Of a stretch of 64,000 nt of DNA, positions 36,102 to 47,267 are shown piece after piece. The translations under genes were made by a program, and so were the position numbers. Below the pieces are notes generated by a model. The model saw nothing but the letters and a program-made list of their open reading frames with translations, made no database searches and was not told where the DNA came from. Each line of letters opens with the position of its first letter. Position 1 is the stretch's first letter. The DNA is from Corylus avellana. Taxonomy: Eukaryota; Streptophyta; Magnoliopsida; Fagales; Betulaceae. The stretch is from positions 4,333,021 to 4,397,020 of the forward strand of contig NC_081541.1 of assembly GCF_901000735.1 (NCBI RefSeq). The letters are read 5' to 3'.

Positions 36102-38331
36102 GCATTTCAGTCACAAGCATATGTTATCGCCGAGGGAAAAGAAGAGAGAAGAGAAGATTGAATGCGTCGCATGCCACAAATACTGCGATGAAGGTCTGAT
36201 CTACTGTTGCAGGGCATATTTCTGTAGGTTCAAACTGCACGAATCATGTGCAAAGCTACCGCAGGAGTTGCACAACCCCCTCCTTCACCCACACCCTCTT
36301 TCCCTAGTGCGATCAAAATACGGCTGCTTTAGCTGTGATGCTTGTGGGCTCTTTAGATCGGGCTTCAGCTTCCGCTGCTACCTGTGCAAAGTCAACCTTG
36401 ATGTTAAGTGCGCTTTTATATGGCCAGCGGTAGAAGGGGACGAGGCAGTTGTTGTTGGTACACATTTTAGCCACCGCCAGCATCCATTGGTAGCCTTGAA
36501 GAACATAACTGCCTGTCGCTTTACCTGCGAGGTATGTAAAACAAACCGCTCGGACCCGATGATCTATGGTTGCCTCCCATGTGGCTTCTTTCTCCATCCA
36601 TCGTGTTTTAAGTTGCCGAAAGAGGTTTTCCATCCCTTTCATCCATACCACCCTCTCACCCTAAAACGCATCGAGAAGCAGGATTATGATGTTTATGGAC
36701 GCCGCCGTCTCACCATACAACGCATCAAGGATGATGATAATGAAGATGATGAAGATGATGATGATGTTGATGTTACTGGTCTTAAATGCAATGCCTGTCG
36801 CGAGGATATGGCCATGGCCACCAACCACTTCGCCTACTTTTATTGGCACCGTAACAATTACACTTTCTTTTGCTTGGGCACAGAATGCGCTAGTGTGATA
36901 ATGCCTGCCATAACATACGAAGGCCACGATCACCTTCTACAATTCAGGGACAACATAGTTGATGAACTGATCAAGTGCAGCGCTTGCAATTCCATTATTA
37001 GTGAATCATACGCTTTCAGATGTCTAGAACTGGCATGTGATTTCAATCTCCATCTTACGTGTGGTCCATTACCATCTACCATTCAACACCAATCCCACAT
37101 TGATCCCCTTATCCTTACAATTTGTCCCATTGAAGATGAAAGGATTGCGAGCCTGACGAATTCTATTGTGATGCTTGTGAGGAACAAAGAGTAGACCGAT
37201 TATTGCCCATTTATTATTGCAAGAAGTGTCATTTTGTTGCCGAAATTTCTTGCGTCATCTCAGAGGTACTTAAGCAAACTCATATATCAAATCTTAGATT
37301 TCAAAGTTAAAATAATAACTTAAAGGGAAATAATTAAATACAGGTTTGTGCCATTTAAGTTCATCTCATCTAAGTTTGGTTTAATAATTTGGCACCACTA
37401 TGATTTCCTCTTACAAACATTTTACAATCGGTTCATGTTCGCGCGACTCAAATCTTTGGTTGGTTCTCAGGTATTATCATCGCTAAAGGGAGAACGTGGA
37501 GATGTGGAGCTGAGGAATCCTTTTGGACAGTTTGGAAATCTGATTCGCGAGAAACAAGAACAACTCGTGATCAACCCGGCTTTAACCTTGTCTGATATTT
37601 TTAATTCTTTGGGTGAAGCGGAGAAAAAAGAATTGAGTAATGCTTTTCTTAGTGCTAGGGCTCTTCCACGGTCTACGAGTCCGAAATGGGAAACTTCAAT
37701 AGTTTGGGAATACAGAGAAGTTCCTTTCAAGGGTGACGAGGCATACACACAATTCATGAAATTTGCTGATATTGGCTTAGAGATTCCAATAGAATTTGGA
37801 GATACAAAGGAAGATGTTCAGATTTCGAATTTCAAGTTTTGCTATACGCTGCTTCCAAAAGAAGAGGTTGTCGATATTGAGGATTACAAGATTACTCGAA
37901 AGTTGGCCCCTATCTTGAAGGGCTTGCTTTCCAAATACGGGGATGTTAGTGCCCAGTCCAACTTAAGTCCAAAGGTGAAACTTTATTTCTTCCTCATGTT
38001 ATGTGACTGCATTTATAGCATGATAAATACCAAAGTTGTGGATATCACCAAAAAAGATCTTCTCAACTGGTGGGCAAGCTTGGAAACATCCAAATATGCG
38101 GGATTTAGAATTCAATTTGCCTTTGATCATTTGAAGAGAGTTGCACTTGCTCATTTTGGTCTTTATGGTAAAAAGCAAGGAAACAAGGCTCTTGCTCAAC
38201 TTGATAGAGATATCGAGGCACTAAAAGAGAAACGCAAGTTCATAACATCTATAAAATCCAGCTTAATCGAGGAATGCTCGAGAGAGGTTTCGATACTGCA
38301 GGGAGGGAAAGCAGGTCTTGGATTATTATAA
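36091..38331 (+). pseudogene. DC1-domain + C-terminal helical domain gene, frameshifted (copy A)
   Basis: Exon 1 is 36091-37265 and exon 2 is 37471-38331, the same layout as the intact gene at 47268. Exon 1 carries DC1 modules (HFSHKHML ... CVACHKYCDEG, CDACGLFRSGF, CEVCKTNRSDP, CNACREDM, CSACNSIISES). Near 37140 one A is missing (GATGAAAGGATTG against GATGAAAAGGATTG in the sister), so the frame turns into IASLTNSIVML and stops at 37194. This cuts off the last DC1 module and all of exon 2. A putative zinc ligand in module 4 is also changed (YWHRNNYTFFC against SEYCNNTTFFC). Exon 2 is still open and little changed, so the lesion looks young, or is a sequencing error. A truncated protein of 367 residues could still be made. 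Confidence 0.85.
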
Positions 38332-39344
38332 GTGTTTTTGGTTAATTATATCCTCTCTGTTCATTCTCAGAACAGGCCAGTGATAAATCATGATTTTATT
38401 GTCCTCTTATTCATATATAGTTTTCATGAGTTTGTTTTATCACGTCTATGTGTCGTTTTAGGCACAACTCTTCTCAAAGTTCATTTATCTTAACTTTTAG
38501 AATTTACACGTAGCAGTTTACAATATACGATATTCTCATACCAACTTTCATGAGGTTCTTAAGTTATTATATATTCATCTTGATTGCTTGTGTCTACTCA
38601 ATACATCTACATAATTATTATGGACATATGTTGACATGCCCAACCGCTAGTTAGGAATTGTTTTAGGGCTCGAGACACCTATTCTTAAAATGGGCAGGAT
38701 CCTCTCCATTTCGTTAGCCATCTTATTTTATCTTTTTAAATTTAATGTCATTTAAAAATTTTAAATGATATGTGACTTTATGTACACTATTAGATGCCAC
38801 AAAATAAAATATTGACTATAAAATTGTTTATCTCCATTTTGGATCCTAGCCCCTCTTTTTCACAAAGGCATATTTTACAATAGATGCATTTTTAAATGAG
38901 TTTCACAAATTTATGTGAAAATTGCATGCTCTAAAGACATCAGTGTCATAGATTACATTAAATTTTTTTTCTTTTAACTTAATTTAGAAAAAAACTTTGT
39001 TCGTCACTTATTTACTTGAAACATATGATTCATATTAGCTTAAAAATATATGAATAATGCTACACCTACAACTCTTTTATAATTCTTACAACTACGTCCC
39101 ATTGGTTGATATAACAAAGGCAAATTTGTTCGGCTTAGGGCTGGCTACCTCCTAAAAAGACCTGAACTTTGGAGTATTCTGCTGTACTTTGCAATTACTG
39201 GGGAGTTATTCACTATCATGCATGCGGATATGTTTGGGATAAAAATTGAATTTGTTAAAAGGTAGTGACAGTTAAAATAATGTAGAACACAAGAATCAAT
39301 GTTTTAGAAAGTTAGAGACCTCCAAAATTTATAATCATTATCAG
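38332..39344. other. 3' flank of DC1 copy A with a possible MITE at 38693-38856
   Basis: Spacer shared with 49512-50440. At 38693 GGGCAGGATCCTCTCCATTT faces TCCATTTTGGATCCTAGCCCC near 38856, inverted-repeat-like ends around an AT-rich core (TTTAAAAATTTTAAATGATATG). No gene. Confidence 0.45.
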
Positions 39345-39793
39345 GGCCGGCTCGATGTATTTGGGGGCTTTAGGCGAAATTTTGAAATTAGTCCTTATTT
39401 TTTTTAATATTTAAATATTAATTAAATAATATTTATTTTAATAATATTATTATATTTTTATAATATAATTATTATTTTCATTCTCATTGTTGTTTCATGA
39501 CTTTTAAGTTTAATTTTTAACTAGTTGGCCAAAAAATTGATGTGGCATATTTGTTTTTTTGGTTAATTGGTCTTATTTTACAATGGGCTTATTATATTGG
39601 GGCCTTATTGTAGAGGCCTTAAATTTTTATGGGAAAAAATGTTAGGCCTTATTTAAAAAAAAAAAAAAAAAAATAGGCCTCAAGTTAAAATAAAATTAAA
39701 AAATTTTTTAGGCCTTATTAAAAATTTTTTTTGGGCCTTATTAAAACAAAATTTGGACCTTACTAACTGGGGCCCTAGGCGGATTTTTTAGGG
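39345..39793. mobile_element. hAT-like insertion (CAGGGCCGGC end), right end lost
   Basis: CAGGGCCGGCTCGATG begins the insertion at about 39345, and GGGGCCCTAGGCGG lies near its right limit. The sequence is absent from the sister block near 50440. The flank before it (39240-39344) is repeated after it (about 39794-39905), a local duplication rather than a plain 8-base target repeat. It shares end type with the larger element at 55388. Confidence 0.6.
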
Positions 39794-40750
39794 AGAAAAA
39801 TTGAATTTATTGTTTGTTAAAAAGTAGTGACGGTTAAAATAATGTAGAACACGAGAATCAATGTTTTAGAAAGTTAGAGACCTCCAAAATTTAAAATCAT
39901 TATAAATGTCTAACACTGGTTGTAAATTATGAACTCTTTACTCTTTCATCATTTATATAGTTTCAAAATTACTTGTACCTATTTTATGTCTTTTGATGTT
40001 TGTTATATACATCTTTCAAAATTAATTAATGATCTGCTGAAATGAGGGATAAGATAATAATGGTATGGCAATGACATCAGAAAAAGACATAAATGCAATA
40101 CAAGAAACAGGGGAGTCCAATTTTTGAACTGATTCTATAAATTTCTGCATATTTTGTTTTAAAAGCTTGTTCCCAGAACTGGTCTTGAATTGCTGAACAG
40201 TGTAGCATTGCAAAGAAATTAGATAATATTGAACAAACAATTTTTGTACGTAGGGACAATTTTTCTGTAAGCTGAGTTGGATTTTTCGTTCCCAATCTAT
40301 TGAACTAACATTTGCATTTAGAGCATGCAATTATCGCATATATTTTTGAGTTGAAGGATTTTTTTTTTCAACGAAATTTGAAAGAAATTTATATCATTTT
40401 TAGTGTGGATCTGCCTAGTTTTATAGTAGGGGGACACGATTATAGACCCTTTTCCTGTTTTGTTTTCCCCACTTGTCCGTTTCTTCCTTTCTCATCTATA
40501 ATTGATCGAGAGAGAGATCCAGAGAAGGTGCATGCATGTGGACTAAAAACAGCAGAAAAAGGTGTGGGAACCAACCCTGCACAGCTTCTGCTCTATCTTT
40601 ATCTTTTTGATAAATCATTTTTCAGTACTGACATAATAATTATAATTGTAAGAAAAATGTTGATCGAAGAGGCACCTCATATTAGATCACTCTCTATTTC
40701 TTTTTCGCAGTGATTTTGTGTTAAAACCTAGAGAAAGACGAGAGATCGAG

Positions 40751-42895
40751 ATGAAGATTTTGTAAACACTTCATGTAGTTACTCGAACATGATGAGCCAG
40801 ATGAGGATTGGAGTTACAAGTTTTCTTATGATTTGGATCTTTTTTCTATTAAGAATGTTGGGGATTACATGACTACTCGGAGGTTAACCCCTATCTTAAA
40901 CCACTTGCTTTCTAACCACGGGGATATTGATGCCGAATCCACATCAAGTCCTAAGTTGAGATCATTTTACTTTTGCATGTTATGTGACTGTATTTATCGT
41001 ATGAGAAACACCAAAGTTGTGGGTATCACAATTGATATACTTTTCGGTTGGTGGAAATGCTTGAAAATCTTGCAATTTGCTGGATTTAAAATTGAGTTTG
41101 TCTTTGATCGTTTGAAGAGAGTTACACATGCTCATTTTGGTCTTTATGTTGAAAGGCAAGTAGACAATGCTGTCGATCAAATTGAGAAATGTACAAGAAT
41201 ACTCGAGCACATTTCAATCTCCATCATACGTGTGGTCCATTACCATATACCATTAAACACAAATCTCACATGCATCCCCTCATTCTTGCCAATTCTCCTG
41301 CTCAACATGAAGATGAGACGCACAATGAATTCTATTGCGATGCTTGCGAGGAAGAAAGGCCAGATCCACTATTACGCATTTATCGGTGCATACAATGTCA
41401 CTTTGCTGTATTATATTAAATGCGTCATCTCTGAGGTAATTATAAGCTGATGCACGTGGAATTTTATATTAATTTCAAGATTTTTTATTTTATTTTATTA
41501 TTTCAAGATTTAAAAGTTAAAAAAAAAAAAATAAATAATAATAACCTTCTAGGATCTTTACTCTTTGAAAATATGACTGGATTCCTTTTAATCTATGCAA
41601 TATATATGCCCAATAATATGGAATACACATGCTTTGTAATTCACACACACACATATATATATATATATATAGAGAGAGGAGTCATATAATTCTTTCATGA
41701 GTAATGCTAGAAGTAGAAGTTCTTTTCATGTTTATCTTGTGTTCTTTCAAAACTGACATAATTTTTAAAATTATCATTTGATCAAAATTTAATAATAATT
41801 TATTATAGATTTAATAGTAATTTTAAAGTCACGTCAATTTGAGAGCAACACAAGAGAAACACAGTAGGACTTCTAGCATTACTCAGGAAAAAATTGTATG
41901 ATTCATATATATCATGAGTACGTAGCACTTTAATTAATTTTATTTTTTAATGCAAATACTAGTAATTGTGTAATTTGACGTCATGTGGGCTTGGTTCAAT
42001 ACTTTTATATATCAAGATTTTCATTTTACAATTAGTTCATGCTCTTAATTCAAAGTCTATGGTTGATTTGTAGGTAATATCATCGCTAAATGGAGAATAT
42101 GGAGATGTAGAGTTGACAAATCCTCTAAGACAGTTTGGTAAGGTTATTACCAAAGACGCGGCAAAAGAGATGGTGCAAACGGAAGATAAAAACCAACTCG
42201 AGCCAACTTTAACCTGTAAAGATGTTTTAAAAACTTTGAGAGAAGCCGATAGGGAAGTGGTTCTTTTAGAGGATAGAATAAAGGAAATAACTACTGCTAG
42301 ATGGACAGAGCCAAAGGACCTTGAGGAAATGATAATGTTTTGTGACAAGGCTTGTACAGATTTCTTGGAGTTTGTCGGACATGATGGGCATCAGACTTAT
42401 AAGGAAAATTGGGATCTTTTTCCTATTAAGAAAGAAGAGGTTGTGAATGTTGGGGACTACATGACTACTCGGAGGTTAGCCCCTATCTTAAACCACCTGC
42501 TTTCTAACCATGGGGATATTGGTGCCGAATTCACATTAAGTCCTAACTTGAGATCACTCTACTTTTGCATGTTATGCGAGTGCATAGATTGTATGAGAAA
42601 CGCCAAGGTTGTGGATATCACAATTGGTATACTTCTCAATTGGTGGAGATGCTTGAAAATCGTGCAATTTGCAGGATTTAAAATTGAGTTTGCCTTTGAT
42701 AGATTGAAGAGAGTAACACATGCTCATTTGGGTCTTTATGTTGAAAAGCAAGTTGACAATGCTGTTGATCAAATTGAGAAATGTACAAGAAAACTCGAGT
42801 ACATAAAATCTGCAAAATCCAACTTCATCGAGGAATGCTTGAGAGAGGCTTCGGCACTGAAGAAAGAAAAAGCAGTTCCATGTAGGCTACTATAG
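40751..42895 (+). pseudogene. Chimeric DC1-family pseudogene (copy A2)
   Basis: A DC1-type promoter and leader (40440-40750) lead to ATG 40751, which meets a stop four codons later. Sequence then jumps to the middle of a second exon (DLDLFSIKNVGDYMTTRRL to about 41205). At ACTCGAGCAC|ATTTCAATCTCC it jumps back into the end of a first exon (FNLHHTCGPLPYTIKHKSH ... FYCDACEEERPDPLL) in a different frame. A normal donor (GAG|GTAATTATAAG near 41435) and a complete second exon follow (42074-42895, VISSLNGEYGDVEL to PCRLL). This order (exon-2 part, exon-1 part, exon 2) is what a deletion between two adjacent genes would leave. It cannot encode the full protein. Confidence 0.8.
41699..41884. mobile_element. 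GAGTAATGCTAGAAGT foldback MITE in the A2 intron
   Basis: Left end GAGTAATGCTAGAAGTAGAAG, right end GGACTTCTAGCATTACTC. Long inverted arms include TCAAAACTGACATAA and CACGTCAATTTGAGAG. Sister copies sit at the same intron position at 52350-52535 and 59519-59699, so the insertion predates the gene duplications. Confidence 0.75.
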
Positions 42896-43421
42896 ATGTC
42901 AACAGTGTTAAAACATTTATTTTTATCAGAGCCTTCGTTCATCTGCTCAGGTGAAGAGCAATTTGTTTCCCTACTTTTTCTTTTCTGGATTTTACTCGGC
43001 AGTTTTAGAATTCCCCTCGAGTGAATTATCATGCCAGAGATAATTCCTCAAACTCTGGATTTGGTGATTTTAGTCTTGTTTCTTTGTTGCATTGTTGCTG
43101 AATTTCTGTTAGCTTTCTTCTTAAATAGTGCAGATTTTGCTGCTGCATTTCCTGAGAATTATGAGCCTCCACTGGGTGGTTTCTACTTTGTAGTCCATGA
43201 TAATTCCCCAACAGTTCAAGTAAAAATAATATAATTAAAACTTGTTAATTTGCTATCAGCATTTTGAGTATCTGTTTGCCTGCAAAGTTAAATTTCATTT
43301 CCTTCTACAATGAAGATGAGATCAATTTTTTTTTTTTTATTACAATGTTCATGACCGAGTTAATGATTTTGCTGTTGTTGAGACAAAAAAAACATGACGA
43401 GAGTTTGGATAAACAATGAAA
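42896..43421. other. 3' flank of A2, conserved in both large copies
   Basis: It carries a 67-codon plus-strand frame (43031-43234, hydrophobic N-half) and a 60-codon minus-strand frame (43211-43029), both also open in copy 2 (53682-53885 and 53862-53680). Neither matches a family I know. Given the syntaxin relic at 54356, this may be 3' flank of that old gene. Confidence 0.35.
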
Positions 43422-43521
43422 NNNNNNNNNNNNNNNNNNNNNNNNNNNNNNNNNNNNNNNNNNNNNNNNNNNNNNNNNNNNNNNNNNNNNNNNNNNNNNN
43501 NNNNNNNNNNNNNNNNNNNNN
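43422..43521. other. Assembly gap (100 N)
   Basis: Exactly 100 N, a conventional scaffold gap of unknown true size. It sits at the end of large block copy 1. Confidence 0.98.
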
Positions 43522-43789
43522 TTTTTTATTATATATATATTTTACTTTTTTTAATTAAAAGAAAAATTATGCTTAAAACGACGTCGTTTTGGGCTGGATA
43601 TGTGTTGTGATTTTAGGACACAAAACGACATAGTTTTGAGGAAGGGTAAAATGGGTATAAAACATCCAAAACGACGTAGTTTAATGTTAAAGGGGTCCAA
43701 AGTGAGAGAAAACCAAAGTTCAGGGGGTCTAAGTGAGAGCTTTGGAAATTCAGGGGGGGGTTTTCTGAAGTTTCCCCTTTTATTTATTT
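43522..43789. other. Unique spacer between gap and block copy 2
   Basis: Contains the palindrome AAAACGACGTCGTTTT (43577) and two further ACGACRTAGTTT variants (43627, 43671), followed by a G-rich run. No gene. It has no match in block copy 1. Confidence 0.5.
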
Positions 43790-46120
43790 ATTTTTTATTT
43801 TTGCTTTGTGCTTATTTGTGTAGGCCCTTCTTTCTTTTAGGCCCCCCTATTATATTATTATTTGAGGCCCAATTCTTGACAGAATATCTCACCTCCCTGA
43901 CTTAGATATTGGATTTGGAGGTGTTGAATATATATGAGAGCTACAGCTCGATCTGATTTCAGGCATTCCTTGCTGTGAATTTGGTTGCTTAAATTTCTGG
44001 ATCATCAGAGGGTGTCAATTTAAAAAATAATAATAGTTAGAAAAGCTAATAAGTATGAGAAATAATAATTTATGAGATAAATGCAAATGATATGTAAGGG
44101 GAGAGTAAACATATAGGGAGAAGTACATATACCCATCTCAAACTACCATCTAATTGACAATGTCCTCTCAAACTTTTAATTGTGATAATGTCCTCTCCAA
44201 ATTACCAAAACATTGTCAATGTTCCTCTAATGACGAAACTACCATTAGTAAAATAAAAACAAAAATACTAAAACTTCTATAAAAAACCTAAGACTACCAG
44301 CAAAAAAAAAAAAAAATCAAGGGTTGGCCAAATTTAAATTTAACATGTTCAATACACTTTAAAAAAATGGGTAACTTCACTGAAAACCCTTGAGCTTCCA
44401 CCCGATTTGACAAACTCCCCATAAATTTCAAAATCTCTCAATTTAGTGTCCTGAACTTTCAATTGCAATCAATTTGGACCCTTCCGTCAATTTTAACCGT
44501 TAGAAATACCAAAAAAGACCAAAATATCCTTGATTTTCATTTTTTAAAAAAAATAAAAAAAGGTTTTGGAATTAAGGGTAAAGTTGGAATTTTATACAAA
44601 AGTCAGGGGTATAAACGTTATGTAACGTTTAAAATCTGATGGAAGGTCCACATTGAGAGCAATTGAAAGTTCAGATAACCAAATTGAGAGATTTTGAAGT
44701 TTAGGGGGGTTCAGGGGTCTTCACTGAAGTTACTCCTAAAAAAAAAGTTCATGTTGAATAATGTACTGATGTATAACATTTAATATATCTTTTCGTTAAG
44801 AGAAGTATGATAGATTTTTTCACATGAAAAGTAAGATGAGGAGGAATGATAGAGTTTTGAGGAGGAATGCATCAAGTGGCTATTTTGTAATGCTGCCATC
44901 TCTCTATTTTTAGTTAAACTGTTCGTTTTAGTTAAATTGTGCGTTTCATTTAACTTGACTGCACTGTGAGACATGGGAGACAAATTTTATTTTTAATTTT
45001 TTTGCTTAAAATAACGTGAAGACCTGCACATGCATGGAATTAATTTTTTTTTAAAAAAAGTTTGCTTAAAAAGACAGAATATATAAAGGTTGAGGAATAT
45101 TTGCCCACGTGATGCGTGAACCATTATTTTTAAATGCTCTCCAACAAACCATAATTAAAAAAAAAGAAAAAAAGATGTGCCCCGTGATGTGTGAACCATT
45201 AGCTAGTAAAAAAAGAAAAGAAAGACTCTGGAAGATGTGCTCATGCTGCTTTAATTCGGTTTATGCCAAAAACAATTGATTTTTAAATTTTTGCTTACAA
45301 ATACGTGAAAGGTGTAAGAATTTGGGAGAATATTTAACATATAAACATTAAACAAAAATATTAATATCTGGGCATTGTTGTTTAAGTACTTTAATTAAGT
45401 AATCTAGAAATCCAAACTTGAACATTTGTTGAATTTACAATTTTAAACTCTTAATTTGTAATTATAGAACCAATCTTATAACCCTCATAATATGTTGGAA
45501 AGTGGTAGATAAGAGTTTTTAGCTTATATGTTTCTCACGTTCATAGTTGTGACGGATGGAAAATCACATGCTTATTTTTATATAGGCCAAGATCCCTATT
45601 CATTTATCTTGCGTTGCTTCCTTCCATCAAGGGAGACAACATTTGGTGAAAAATAAAACACATTTTCACCTTTAGTAGTTAAATGTACATTAATTACCCA
45701 AGAGTTTTAGTTTAATAAAAACTCCATTAATATTATATGCTATATACATATATATATGTGACATGTGTGACACACCTTATAAGATTTATTCTAACACTCT
45801 CTCACTTGGCACACATGACACATCTTTAAAATCATTTGGGTAACTAATATTGAATATGGCCATAATTAAAAACTACTCAAGCTTTAGTTTTATTTAGAGA
45901 GATACAATATACGAATCATGGCAATTATGTTATTATATTAACATTTCCTTCCACGAATTACAATGTATTAGTCTTTCTTAATAAAATCTTTATATGGTAT
46001 AATTCTTTATGAATCTTTATAGTGGATTATTGATGTTTAGTTAATGGATTATCAAGTAAAACGACCCAAAAAAAATCAAAAATAAATATGGGGTGGAAAA
46101 AAACAATTTTGGAAAAACTA

Positions 46121-46541
46121 TGGCACGTCACTACATTGGTGACGTGTCAAGATATACACGTCACCAAAATGGGTGACGTGCCAATCGTCCAACGTCATCT
46201 AAGTCGATGATGTGCCAAGCTTGACACATTACCCATTTTGGTGACGTGCCAAATGTGATACGTCATCGACTTTGATGACGTATCAATCTTGACACGTCAT
46301 CAAAGTCGATGATGTGTCACATTTGAAATGTCACCCATTTGGTGACCTGCCAAAATGACAAACGTCACCCTTGTAGATGATGACGTGTGTAATTTCAAAC
46401 GTCACTAATTGGTGACATGTGCCAAATTGACAGGTCACTAAATCCAATTCTGGACCGGAGAGTTAATGTCCCGTGACCCATGTCACAAATAACACGTACG
46501 TCACCAAACCGAAGTCACTAAATACTGATTTTTTTAAAGTG
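46121..46541. mobile_element. TGACGT/ACGTCA-rich element, CACTA-like (copy 2)
   Basis: Counterpart of 34942-35362, almost base for base, with the same right-end AAATCAGTATTTAGTGAC on the minus strand. It lies about 730 bases upstream of the intact DC1 gene. Confidence 0.45.
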
Positions 46542-46735
46542 ATTTCAGATTTTATGTTTATGTATAAGCAACCTCCTGAAGAAGAGCAGGATGTCAATAT
46601 TGGAGATTAGATGGTTACTCGAAAGCTGGTACCTATCCTATTAATCCTAAAGGGGTAGCTTTCCAAACATGGGGATGTTGGTGCCGAGTCCAAGTTAAGT
46701 CCAAGAGTGAAACTTTACTTCTTCCACTTGTCTAA
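46542..46735 (+). pseudogene. Relic of the DC1-gene second exon (copy 2)
   Basis: Same relic as at 35363-35560, with the same stop after VNIGD and the same LSKHGDVGAESKLSPRVKL tail. Its presence in both blocks shows it is older than the block duplication. Confidence 0.7.
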
Positions 46736-47267
46736 AGTTTGGTCACCGTCCATCTCTTTTAAAACAGTTTGCTGTTATATATTATAATAAAAGCAGGTAA
46801 GCCAGATCGATTCTTGAAAGTATCCCTGGCCGGCTACCTATGATTGGTTGGTTGAGTAGATTTATGGATCATCGTAGGGTGTCTATTAAAAAGAAAAGAA
46901 TAGTTGAAAGGAGGATAAGTATTGGAAATAATAATTTAGGAGATAAATGCAAATGAGATGTAACAAACAGGGGAGTAAACATATATTTTCCCCCCTAATC
47001 ATTTTCCGCAGGGGCCAATGGTCTCGTCCTTGTGGAGTCATCATCACTTGTCCGTTTCTCCCTCTCTCATCTATAATCGAGAGAGCTTGAAATGGAGTTT
47101 GTTGAAAATATATATAAATTATTTTAATTCTCTAATTCTTCACTCTGTGATTATATATAATAATTGTAAGAAAAATGTTGAAGAGGCACTTCTTAATATA
47201 ATTAGATCACTCTACTCTCTATTATTTATTTTTCGTGATTTGGGTGAAAACCTAAAGAAAGACAGAG

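Larger units (their letters stand above)
32621..43421. repeat. Large tandem block, copy 1 (about 10.8 kb)
   Basis: Runs from ATTTTTGCTTTGTGCTTATTTG to AGTTTGGATAAACAATGAAA and stops at the 100-N gap. The same order of sequence occurs at 43790-54070: spacer, TGACGT-rich element, relic exon, DC1 gene, spacer, chimeric DC1 pseudogene, 3' flank. Long non-coding stretches (for example 34381-34860 against 45555-46040) differ at very few bases. Copy 1 alone has the hAT-like insertion at 39345-39793. Confidence 0.9.

Noticed and set aside
36313..36933. Minus-strand frames opposite the DC1 exons (and at 47462-48104, 58214-58814)
   Set aside because: They mirror real coding exons on the other strand. 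The Ile-rich run is the complement of the GAT repeat.
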